From contig JAAXUD010000139.1 in the NCBI GenBank assembly GCA_013336205.1, forward strand, positions 1-6,994: a DNA stretch of 6,994 nt, given 5' to 3'. Position numbers and translations under genes: made by a program. The stretch is from Lentimicrobium sp. (lineage in GTDB: Bacteria > Bacteroidota > Bacteroidia > Bacteroidales > Lentimicrobiaceae). Positions 1 through 6,798 of the stretch are shown here, piece by piece. The first letter of the stretch is position 1. Every line of letters starts with the position of its first letter. The notes under the pieces were generated by a model, which saw nothing but the letters and a program-made list of their open reading frames with translations, did not search any database and was not told the DNA's origin.

Positions 1-296
1 AAACATGTGTATTTGGCCTTAATTGTTCTGAATGGGATATGGTCTGAATGCATTCCGGAACGACTGTGGTTGCTGTGCCACGTATCATTCATCACCTGAA
101 AGGTGTATAAGCGGGATAGAAAATCAATGATAGAACATCAGGCAGCTGAACAAGCGTCTGTATGTTTTGATCAGGGTAGGAATAAAAAAGGCTGTTTCCA
201 TAGACAAGAACAGTGTTTGACCCAAAAATGCAGTTTGTTTTCTGCGACTCAATACAAAATTACAATTTATTCAGGAGGTCAGGTCATTATTTTCAA

Positions 297-317
297 TATT
301 TAGAATAACTCTAAATA
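297..317. repeat. Short perfect inverted repeat (8-bp arms, 5-nt loop)
   Basis: TATTTAGA at 297-304 is the exact reverse complement of TCTAAATA at 310-317, with ATAAC between. The arms are A/T-rich, so an RNA hairpin would be weak. A dyad of this size could equally be a regulator binding site. A second, overlapping dyad (GAATAA at 303-308 with TTATTC at 321-326) competes with it. Function is unknown and chance is possible in sequence this AT-rich. Confidence 0.35.
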
Positions 318-510
318 GAATTATTCAAGGGGATTATTTGTGTCAAATATCAGGCAAATGTTTGAATATGAGATCTTAACCGTTGCAGTTTTATACAATG
401 AAGCAATCTTGCTCTCAGCTTGAGAAGTGAATCCTGATAGCCAATGGCACAAAAAAAGTAACTACTTTTGACCACTTTAACAGTCCTGAAATCAAACTGG
501 TTTTAGTAAT

Positions 511-558
511 CAGATAGTCTGTAAACAGGCTGTTTCTGACACGTTTTCAGACTATCTG
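511..558. repeat. Strong inverted repeat upstream of the GH97 gene
   Basis: CAGATAGTCTG at 511-521 is matched exactly by CAGACTATCTG at 548-558. After one T-T mismatch (522 and 547) the pairing continues for four more bases (AAAC 523-526 with GTTT 543-546). The stem is therefore 15 of 16 bp with a 16-nt loop at 527-542. Within it, AAACAG (523-528) can also pair with CTGTTT (530-535), which gives a competing inner fold. The repeat lies 114 bp before the GH97 start. No uninterrupted T-run follows, although 561-577 is T-rich, so it is not a clean intrinsic terminator. It could be an operator, a leader structure of the GH97 mRNA, or the terminator of a gene to the left. The sequence alone does not decide. 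Confidence 0.6.
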
Positions 559-671
559 CATATACTTTCTTTGTTTTAAGGTAATATATCAGCGGATTAA
601 AAATTTTCAAAATTTCATGGTTAACCTGGATTCAAGATTTATAAGGCGAACTCTTTTATAACAGATTTTTT

Positions 672-2657
672 ATGATTAATAAATTTGTTCAGTTGATTCT
701 GCTGGTTTTCATACTCATGGTATTCCGGGAGGCACAAGCGCAGCATTTTCAGCTGGAATCGCTGAATAAGAACATACTGCTTAAGGTTGATGCAGAAGAC
801 TCTCTTTGCTGGTCTGTTGCCTACAGGAATAAACTGGTAATTGATCGTACCTCAATAGCGCTTCAACTGCATAATCAGCCTTATGCCGGACGAAAATTCA
901 ACCGGGCGAAAGCGCTGGTATCATCACATTCATCTGTTATTGAATCCGTTGTAGCGAATAAGGACAAAATTATCCTTGATGAATATCAGCAGCTGACGCT
1001 TAAATTTGGAAATGAAATCTCTGTTGAATTCAGGGTGTACAACGAAGGAATAGCCTGGCGCTTTGTTACAGGTCTTGATGGCAATATAGAGGTAACCAAT
1101 GAACAGATGAATCTTCGGTTCCCGGCTGGAACTTCAACTTTATTCCCTCAGGAAACAAGCATGTACTCTCATTTTGAGCGGTCTTATCTTCTGAAATCCA
1201 TCGACACAATTACTCCGGGTGCATTTTGTTCACTGCCGGTGCTGTTTACCACACCCGATAGTGTACGTGTTGTCTTTACGGAGGCTGATTTATACGATTA
1301 TCCCTGTATGTTTTTGAAAGCGGCACCGAAAGGTCTGATGCAATCTCAGTTTCCGGGATATGTGCTGCAGACGCGCCCGGCAAGTCGGGGTTCCGACCGG
1401 AGTCAGCAAATAATGAAGGAGGCGGATTATATAGCATCAACCCCGGGAACAAGGTCTTTTCCCTGGAGGGTTTTTGTTATTTCTGATGATGACCGGGCAT
1501 TGGTTGAAAGTAACCTGGTTTACAAATTGTCGCGCCCACTCAAATTGACTGAAACATCCTGGATTAAACCCGGAAAAGTTGCCTGGGACTGGTACAATGC
1601 AAACATTCTTACCAATGTGGATTTTAAATCCGGTATTAATACGCAGACTTATAAATATTACATCGATTTCGCGGCAGCCTGTGGACTCGAATATGTTATA
1701 CTGGATGAAGGCTGGACAAAAACAACCACCAATGTGCTGGAGTCTGATCCTGAAATCAATATTCCTGAATTGGTATCTTACGCAGCCGAAAAAAAGGTGG
1801 GAATAATTCTCTGGTTGCTCTGGCATCCGCTTGATGGCAATGAAGAGAAAATACTAAAGACCTATCATGAGTGGGGCATTAAAGGAATAAAGGTTGATTT
1901 TATGCAGAGAGCTGACCAGTATATGGTTAACTCTTATGAGAAAATTGCCGAAGTAGCCGCCAACTATGAGTTGCTGGTCGATTTCCACGGAGCATTTAAG
2001 CCTTCCGGATTAAGCAGGGCCTATCCAAATGTGCTTTCCCATGAGGGTGTACGCGGTAATGAGAATAACAAATGGAGCGCATATGCTTCTCCCGAGCACA
2101 ATGTTACTCTGCCTTTTATCAGGATGGTGGCCGGTCCGATGGATTATACCCCCGGAGCCATGCGCAATGCTCAGAAAAATGATTTTGGCATAAGCTTCAA
2201 TAATCCGGTGAGCTTAGGCACCCGCTGTCATCAGGTCGCCATGTATGTCGTGTATGAAAGTCCGTTGCAAATGCTATGTGATTCACCTTCATTGTATTAT
2301 AAAGAATCTCAGACAACTGATTTTATCTCCCGCATTCCTTCAGTCTGGGATGAGACCATTGTGCTGAAAGCCAGCGTTGGCGATTATATTATAATTGCCA
2401 GGCGAAAAGGTGAGCAATGGTTCATTGGTGCAATGACCGATTGGACACCCCGGAAAATTGAAATTGACCTTTCTTTTTTACCGGAGGCAACATATCTGAT
2501 GGAGGTAATGAAGGATGGCCTTAATGCTGAAAAAAATGCCAATGATTTCAAACATGAAATATCAGAAGTCAATAATGATACTTTGCTTACCCTTGAGCTG
2601 GCATCCGGGGGAGGCTGGACCGCAATTCTGAAAGCCAGGGGTAAGAAAATTGAGTGA
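672..2657 (+). CDS. Secreted GH97 glycoside hydrolase, probable retaining alpha-galactosidase type
   Basis: A 661-residue GH97 enzyme that hydrolyses alpha-linked sugars, probably in the periplasm. Residues 1-23 form a signal peptide (hydrophobic 5-18, cleavage likely after AQA). Family order fits: N-terminal beta-sandwich about 25-285, (beta/alpha)8 catalytic barrel about 290-555, C-terminal beta domain about 560-655. Barrel motifs visible are WDWYN (305-309), LDEGW (344-348), KVDFM (407-411) and GPMDYTPG (488-495). Asp409 in KVDFM sits where retaining GH97 enzymes have their nucleophile. Gly440 (VDFHGA) replaces the SusB general-base Glu. Glu464 (GNEN) fits the acid/base, and Glu458 a calcium ligand. 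This argues against a SusB-like inverting alpha-glucosidase. The start is fixed by an in-frame TAA at 642-644 and the signal peptide. No SusC/SusD genes are nearby, so the substrate is unassigned. Family is near certain; specificity is inference. Confidence 0.93.
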   Translation: MINKFVQLILLVFILMVFREAQAQHFQLESLNKNILLKVDAEDSLCWSVAYRNKLVIDRTSIALQLHNQPYAGRKFNRAKALVSSHSSVIESVVANKDKIILDEYQQLTLKFGNEISVEFRVYNEGIAWRFVTGLDGNIEVTNEQMNLRFPAGTSTLFPQETSMYSHFERSYLLKSIDTITPGAFCSLPVLFTTPDSVRVVFTEADLYDYPCMFLKAAPKGLMQSQFPGYVLQTRPASRGSDRSQQIMKEADYIASTPGTRSFPWRVFVISDDDRALVESNLVYKLSRPLKLTETSWIKPGKVAWDWYNANILTNVDFKSGINTQTYKYYIDFAAACGLEYVILDEGWTKTTTNVLESDPEINIPELVSYAAEKKVGIILWLLWHPLDGNEEKILKTYHEWGIKGIKVDFMQRADQYMVNSYEKIAEVAANYELLVDFHGAFKPSGLSRAYPNVLSHEGVRGNENNKWSAYASPEHNVTLPFIRMVAGPMDYTPGAMRNAQKNDFGISFNNPVSLGTRCHQVAMYVVYESPLQMLCDSPSLYYKESQTTDFISRIPSVWDETIVLKASVGDYIIIARRKGEQWFIGAMTDWTPRKIEIDLSFLPEATYLMEVMKDGLNAEKNANDFKHEISEVNNDTLLTLELASGGGWTAILKARGKKIE

Positions 2658-2788
2658 AATGGAATCAAAGATCGCCGGATTCGCACAAAAACAGGAATCT
2701 GGATAATTTCATTCCAAGGAGTTTAATAAATATTAACAGCCTGTATAACTGATTTGAAATTTTCAATTAACTGATTAATATAAATATA
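2658..2788 (+). other. Intergenic gap between GH97 and transketolase genes
   Basis: This 131-nt AT-rich spacer shows no hairpin followed by a T-run, so nothing separates the two plus-strand genes by an obvious intrinsic terminator. No good TAnnTTTG box is present either; the nearest (CTGATTTG around 2750-2757) lacks the TA. Read-through from the GH97 gene, or an undetected transketolase promoter, are both possible. An AAGGAG at 2716-2721 is about 70 nt from the transketolase start, too far to act as its ribosome-binding site. Confidence 0.4.
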
Positions 2789-4837
2789 ATGGGAAAAGAT
2801 GTAACTACTCTCTCTGCCGATAACATTCGCATTCTGGCAGCATCAATGGTTGAAAAAGCAAAATCAGGGCATCCGGGTGGAGCCATGGGTGGTGCCGATT
2901 TTATCCATATCCTTTATACCGAATTTCTGAGGTACGATCCAACTGATATGAACTGGCACCTGCGCGACCGTTTTTTTCTCGATCCCGGACATATGTCACC
3001 GATGTTATATTCTGTATTGGCCCTTTCGGGGAAATATTCAATTGATGACCTGAAAAACTTCAGGCAGTGGGGAAGCTGCACGCCGGGTCATCCTGAGGTT
3101 GACAAACTTCGGGGTGTTGAAAATACCTCTGGTCCGCTGGGCCAGGGACATACCATGGCTGTTGGCGCTGCTATCGCCGAACGTTTTCTTTGCGCCCGTT
3201 TTGGTGAATGGATGGCGCACAAGACATTTACCTACATTTCAGATGGTGGAATTCAGGAGGAAATTTCGCAGTCAGCCGGACGTATTGCCGGTTTCCTGGG
3301 GCTGAGCAACCTTATCATGTTCTATGATTCCAACGACATTCAGTTGTCCACGGAGACCAGTGCGGTGACCAGCGAAAATACTGCATTAAAATATGAAGCC
3401 TGGGGCTGGAATGTAATAACCATCGATGGAAATGATGCCGGTGATATCCGGAAAGCCCTCAACATGGCTATCAACGAAACTCAAAAGCCAACCTTGATCA
3501 TTGGTAAAACGATTATGGGAAAGGGTGCACTTAAGGCGGATGGCAGCAGTTATGAGCGCAATTGTGCAACGCATGGAATGCCACTGGGTGAATCAGGGGC
3601 TTCGTTTGAAAAATCAATTGAGCAACTTGGCGGAAATCCTGCAGATCCGTTTGTTGTATTCCCGGAAGTAGCTGAATTATATGAAATTTCTTTAGCCCAA
3701 AAAGTTAAGGAAGCTGCTGCACGAAAAACAGCCCAGGCCTCCTGGGAAAATGAAAACCCGGCTTTGGCCGCCAAACTTGAACAGTTTTTCTCAGGTCTGG
3801 CTCCTCAGCTTGATTTTGAATCAATCATTCAGAAAGAAGGAATTGCCAGCAGAGCGGCTTCCTCTGCAGTCTTGTCTTACCTCGCCCAGAATGTAGAGAA
3901 CATGATCGTTTCATCGGCTGATCTTTCTAACAGCGACAAGACCGACGGATTTTTGAAATATACCAGGCCTTTTGAAAAGGGAGATTTTAGTGGCGCATTT
4001 CTACAGGCGGGTGTCAGTGAGCTGGGAATGGCTGCAATTTGCAATGGCATTGCTTTGCATGGCGGTGTATGGGCTGCATGTGCAACCTTCTTCGTTTTCA
4101 GTGATTATATGAAACCAGCCATTCGTCTTTCAGCGCTGATGGGGCTGCCTGTGAAATTTATCTGGTCTCACGACGCTTTCAGGGTAGGGGAGGATGGCCC
4201 GACTCATCAGCCGGTTGAGCAGGAAGCCCAGATTCGCTTACTGGAGAACCTGAAAAACCACCACGGTCAGATGAGCCTGTTGGCTTTACGTCCAGCCGAT
4301 GCTTATGAGACTTCCGTTGCCTGGAAAATGGCAATGGAAAACATCCATACGCCAACTGCGCTGATTTTATCACGGCAAAATATTAAAGATCTTCCTGCTG
4401 CCGTGGGCATGACCAAATACCAAACTGCATTGCAGGCTCAGAAGGGCGCTTACATTGTACTTGATAGCGGGGCAAAACCCGACGTGGTGATGGTGGCCAG
4501 CGGTTCAGAGGTTTCTACCCTGATTGATGGTGCTGCGCTGCTTAAAGCTGAAAAGAACCTGAATGTGCGGGTTGTCTCAGTTATTTCTGAAGGTCTTTTC
4601 CGTCAGCAGGATAAAAAGTATCAACTCGATGTTATTCCTGATGATATTCCTGTTTTTGGACTTACCGCTGGTTTGCCGCTAACACTGGCCGGACTGGTTG
4701 GTAATAAGGGTAAAATCTGGGGACTCGACCATTTCGGTTACTCCGCACCAGCAAAAGTGCTCGACGAAAAGTTTGGCTTTACTGCTCAGAATGTATTCAA
4801 TCAGGTAGTTGATCTGTTGGAAGAAGGTGCAAAATAA
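2789..4837 (+). CDS. tkt: Transketolase
   Basis: A 682-residue cytoplasmic transketolase. It moves two-carbon units between sugar phosphates in the non-oxidative pentose phosphate pathway, using thiamine diphosphate (ThDP) and a divalent metal. The length is normal and all three domains are present: ThDP-binding about 5-275, pyrimidine-binding about 350-520, C-terminal about 545-682. Active-site positions are intact: His28 (KSGHPGG), His68 (DPGHMS), His101 (PGHPE), the GPLGQG loop 115-120, His262 (CATHG), Glu411 (GVSELGM, activates ThDP) and His473 in GEDGPTHQPVEQ. The metal motif keeps Asp152 and Asn182 but reads SDGG rather than GDG; I recall the same form in Bacteroides enzymes, so it looks lineage-typical. 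An in-frame TAA at 2768-2770 fixes the start, and the leader is AT-rich without a Shine-Dalgarno. Translation ends at tandem TAA-TAG stops, and a strong terminator follows 38 nt later. No other pentose-phosphate gene is beside it. Confidence 0.97.
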   Translation: MGKDVTTLSADNIRILAASMVEKAKSGHPGGAMGGADFIHILYTEFLRYDPTDMNWHLRDRFFLDPGHMSPMLYSVLALSGKYSIDDLKNFRQWGSCTPGHPEVDKLRGVENTSGPLGQGHTMAVGAAIAERFLCARFGEWMAHKTFTYISDGGIQEEISQSAGRIAGFLGLSNLIMFYDSNDIQLSTETSAVTSENTALKYEAWGWNVITIDGNDAGDIRKALNMAINETQKPTLIIGKTIMGKGALKADGSSYERNCATHGMPLGESGASFEKSIEQLGGNPADPFVVFPEVAELYEISLAQKVKEAAARKTAQASWENENPALAAKLEQFFSGLAPQLDFESIIQKEGIASRAASSAVLSYLAQNVENMIVSSADLSNSDKTDGFLKYTRPFEKGDFSGAFLQAGVSELGMAAICNGIALHGGVWAACATFFVFSDYMKPAIRLSALMGLPVKFIWSHDAFRVGEDGPTHQPVEQEAQIRLLENLKNHHGQMSLLALRPADAYETSVAWKMAMENIHTPTALILSRQNIKDLPAAVGMTKYQTALQAQKGAYIVLDSGAKPDVVMVASGSEVSTLIDGAALLKAEKNLNVRVVSVISEGLFRQQDKKYQLDVIPDDIPVFGLTAGLPLTLAGLVGNKGKIWGLDHFGYSAPAKVLDEKFGFTAQNVFNQVVDLLEEGAK

Positions 4838-4875
4838 TAGTTAAAAAAGATTTATAATCGCGCAATCAGTTGTTT

Positions 4876-4912
4876 AAAAAAGCAGGCATCTTATGCTGAT
4901 GCCTGCTTTTTT
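4876..4912. terminator. Bidirectional intrinsic terminator between convergent genes
   Basis: GCAGGCATC at 4882-4890 pairs exactly with GATGCCTGC at 4898-4906 around a 7-nt loop. Six A's (4876-4881) precede the stem and six T's (4907-4912) follow it, so on either strand the hairpin ends in a U-tract. It lies 38 nt after the transketolase stop and about 140 nt after the stop of the minus-strand beta-helix gene. It can end both transcripts. No other terminator candidate is visible between these genes. Confidence 0.92.
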
Positions 4913-5051
4913 AATTTTTATCTGAAGAAGTCGGTTTTATAAAGTGGTTTGTAAAACTGCTTGTGATCTGTCAGATTACTCTTTTTCATAAGCCGGGATT
5001 ACTGCCCACCCCAATATGTCGGTAAATACTTCCTCCCTTTGGTTATAATAA

Positions 5052-6716
5052 CTACTGATGTACTATAATTCCGCTTTTTCTGTGGCCATCGAAACGGATT
5101 TCATAGCAGAAGACTCCAGTCGGGAACTGGCTCAGGTCAATAACAACTTTGTTTTCTTCTAATGACAATTTTGTAAAAATCTGGCTTTGAATTCTTCCAT
5201 CCGGCAGTGTCAGCCTGATTTCTGCCATTCCCGGAAAGGGTATTTCAAACTGAAGTGTAACCTTGTCACCAGCCGGATTTGGATAAACCCTGCAGGCGAA
5301 AGCTGCATTTTCGGTGGGTTTGGCTTCCTCAAATCCCAGCGCCTGTGAGCCATATTCCCAGGCTCCCATGTCAATTACGGCACTCAGGTCTCCATTGCCA
5401 TCCCAAACCCTGACGCATCCCCCCAGGTCGCAATCCGGACAAAAAATGCCTGTCAGGCTCAATGGTCCGGCATCTATACAGGGAGAGCTGCTGCTCAATT
5501 CGTATAGGTTATTCCCTTCATCCGCGAATGCCGGGGGAAGGTTGATGTTGCCTTCAACCGCATTGATTTCTCCTGTAACACCGTCGCCATCAAGGTCTTG
5601 TACATTACAGTTTACAAGCACCGGCAAACATCCGTCAGCCGACCAGAGCTGGCTACCCTCATCAGATTCGTTTCCGTAAATAATGTTGGCCGTAAGTACC
5701 GGATTACTATATACCGGTATGCCAACAATCTCAAAAGTACATGTAATTCCGCCACCATACAGCGAGGCTTCGTTATTGCAAACAGTATTACAGGTAATTA
5801 CCGGACTGCAACCGAGTATATAGGCGGCGCCGCCAGAGCCCGCTGAATTGTTGACTATCAGGTTGTTGATGATGTGAGCGTCGCTTAGGTAGCAATTAAT
5901 TCCACCGCCGAGCGCGGAATGATTGTACCTGATATAATTGTGCTGTACCAGCGGAGTACCCCCCGAAATGTATATTCCACCGCCCTTTTCATTTGCAGAA
6001 TTGTTTTCTATAGTATTGTTAAAAATTTCAGGTGAGGAGAACGTGAAAGAGGCTATTCCACCGCCCCGCATCGCTGCTTCATTATTTATAATTGTGTTTC
6101 TTTTAATAACCGGCCTTGAAAATGAGCTATAGATTGCGCCACCATCATGTCCTGAATAGTTCTCTGTGATCAGATTTTCCGTTATTATAAGATTGGACCT
6201 GTCGCAGTAAATGGCGCCACCGCCCCAGTCTGCAGCACCTGAAACGGCCTTGTTTCGCCTGAGGGTGCAGTTCGAAATCAGGATATTTGAGCCCTCAGCA
6301 TAAATGGCGCCTCCCCGGTTGTCGGGGCAATTGCCCATTACCCTCCCGTGTTCAAGGCGGCACCAGCTTATTTTCGAGGTATCTTCCCCGGCCGCGATCG
6401 TATTGAGAAACCGCAACCCATGCCAGCCGGTGTTCGCGTCACTGGCAGTAAATATTATGCTGTCTCCCGGAATGCCTTCCGCCAGCAGTTTGCCTTCAAC
6501 TATGAATTTGTAATGACCTGAGAAGTTGACTTCAACACCTGGCTCTATTGTAAGAACTGAGCCGGCCGGAATGCTCACCGTGCCATTTACAATATAGGGT
6601 GAGCCTGTTTTTGACCAGACACCACTTACAACTCCCTCTTCAACCATGGTTTGGGCTGCAGTGTGGCAGGCTAACAGGCAGGTGAGCGAAATGAGCCACA
6701 GATATGACTTTTTCAT
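5052..6716 (-). CDS. Secreted parallel beta-helix protein with T9SS type A sorting domain
   Basis: A 554-residue exported protein of unknown ligand. Residues 1-22 are a signal peptide (MKK, hydrophobic 5-17, then HTAAQ). A beta-helix N-cap follows (TIEPGVEVNF, 56-65). Eight coils at roughly 26-residue spacing each open with GG[AG]I or a variant and close with an Asn-rich turn (135-350). Residues 403-456 (SSSSPCIDAG, IDMGAWEY) resemble the segment after the helix in choice-of-anchor Q proteins. Residues 475-554, from VYPNPAGDKVTLQF, form a type A C-terminal sorting domain for export through the type IX system and surface attachment or release. No lyase or hydrolase residues are evident, so adhesion or a structural role is as likely as catalysis. 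Met1 at 6716 is preferred: an upstream ATG at 6779 adds 21 residues but precedes the predicted transcription start and hides the signal peptide. Confidence 0.9.
   Translation of the reverse strand: MKKSYLWLISLTCLLACHTAAQTMVEEGVVSGVWSKTGSPYIVNGTVSIPAGSVLTIEPGVEVNFSGHYKFIVEGKLLAEGIPGDSIIFTASDANTGWHGLRFLNTIAAGEDTSKISWCRLEHGRVMGNCPDNRGGAIYAEGSNILISNCTLRRNKAVSGAADWGGGAIYCDRSNLIITENLITENYSGHDGGAIYSSFSRPVIKRNTIINNEAAMRGGGIASFTFSSPEIFNNTIENNSANEKGGGIYISGGTPLVQHNYIRYNHSALGGGINCYLSDAHIINNLIVNNSAGSGGAAYILGCSPVITCNTVCNNEASLYGGGITCTFEIVGIPVYSNPVLTANIIYGNESDEGSQLWSADGCLPVLVNCNVQDLDGDGVTGEINAVEGNINLPPAFADEGNNLYELSSSSPCIDAGPLSLTGIFCPDCDLGGCVRVWDGNGDLSAVIDMGAWEYGSQALGFEEAKPTENAAFACRVYPNPAGDKVTLQFEIPFPGMAEIRLTLPDGRIQSQIFTKLSLEENKVVIDLSQFPTGVFCYEIRFDGHRKSGIIVHQ
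5667..6314 (-). repeat. Eight-coil GG-ladder of the beta-helix protein
   Basis: At protein level, GGAIY or GGGI motifs begin at residues 135, 166, 192, 219, 246, 271, 295 and 322 of the 554-residue protein, each followed about 10-18 residues later by an N-x-I-x-x-N-type turn. Spacing is 25-27 residues after the first, longer coil. The seventh coil reads GGAAY, and the last is extended by an insertion (about 327-337). The GGAI plus xxxN pattern resembles chlamydial Pmp repeats and other right-handed beta-helices. The DNA of the coils has diverged, so this is not a recent tandem duplication. Confidence 0.85.
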
Positions 6717-6725
6717 TTGGCGTCT

Positions 6726-6756
6726 TTTTGAAAGTGAAAGAACTGGATTTTGAAAG
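6726..6756. repeat. 9-bp direct repeat in the leader of the beta-helix gene
   Basis: TTTTGAAAG occurs at 6726-6734 and again at 6748-6756, 22 bp apart and in the same orientation. Both copies lie between the predicted transcription start (about 6760) and the start codon. The spacing is close to two turns of the helix, which would suit a DNA-binding regulator, but the motif is A/T-rich and short, so chance is possible. Confidence 0.3.
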
Positions 6757-6766
6757 AGGCAAAACA

Positions 6767-6798
6767 CAAATATAATCATTTACCCTCAGAAATGCAAA
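6767..6798 (-). promoter_or_regulatory. Bacteroidota-type promoter of the beta-helix gene
   Basis: Read on the minus strand, TTTG (6798-6795) is followed after exactly 20 nt by TATATTTG (6774-6767). This matches the Bacteroides sigma-ABfr consensus of TTTG, 19-21 nt, TAnnTTTG. Transcription would begin near 6760, giving a leader of about 45 nt before the ATG at 6716. Because the ATG at 6779 lies upstream of the -7 box, this promoter supports the shorter protein. Assignment is by consensus only. Confidence 0.72.

Larger units (their letters stand above)
1..671. other. Gene-free AT-rich stretch upstream of the GH97 gene
   Basis: No convincing protein or RNA gene is visible on either strand. 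The only open frame of any length (103-303, plus) starts at GTG, has no ribosome-binding signal and gives a low-complexity peptide with no recognisable family. I see no tRNA-like cloverleaf and no transposase remnant. The stretch does hold two inverted repeats (297-317 and 511-558), a short A/T-rich hairpin candidate around 454-469, and the leader of the GH97 gene. No clean TAnnTTTG promoter was found. The nearest match is at 566-573, with one mismatch to the consensus and only a poor upstream box. The gene to the left lies outside the window. Confidence 0.6.

Noticed and set aside
46..55. 10-bp palindrome GAATGCATTC
   Set aside because: Does not extend beyond ten bases and stands alone, so chance is sufficient.
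93..105. CACCT-GAA-AGGTG mini-hairpin
   Set aside because: Only five base pairs, with no associated gene or U-tract.
103..303. 66-codon plus-strand open frame with a GTG start
   Set aside because: No ribosome-binding signal, no recognisable domain, and a composition unlike the neighbouring genes; it lies in the AT-rich gene-free region and its start overlaps a tiny CACCT/AGGTG dyad.
454..469. AAAAGTA/TACTTTT hairpin candidate
   Set aside because: Almost entirely A/T with a tiny loop and no T-run in a useful position; too weak to call a terminator.
672..4837. GH97 plus transketolase as a dedicated sugar-use operon or new system
   Set aside because: The gap is 131 nt, there is no SusC/SusD pair, transporter or regulator, and transketolase is a housekeeping enzyme; co-transcription is possible but no joint function is supported.
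5667..6314. CRISPR-like or recent tandem DNA repeat
   Set aside because: The periodicity is at protein level only; nucleotide copies are diverged and there are no constant repeats with unique spacers.
6717..6779. 21-residue N-terminal extension of the beta-helix protein
   Set aside because: It lies across the predicted promoter and transcription start and would displace the signal peptide.
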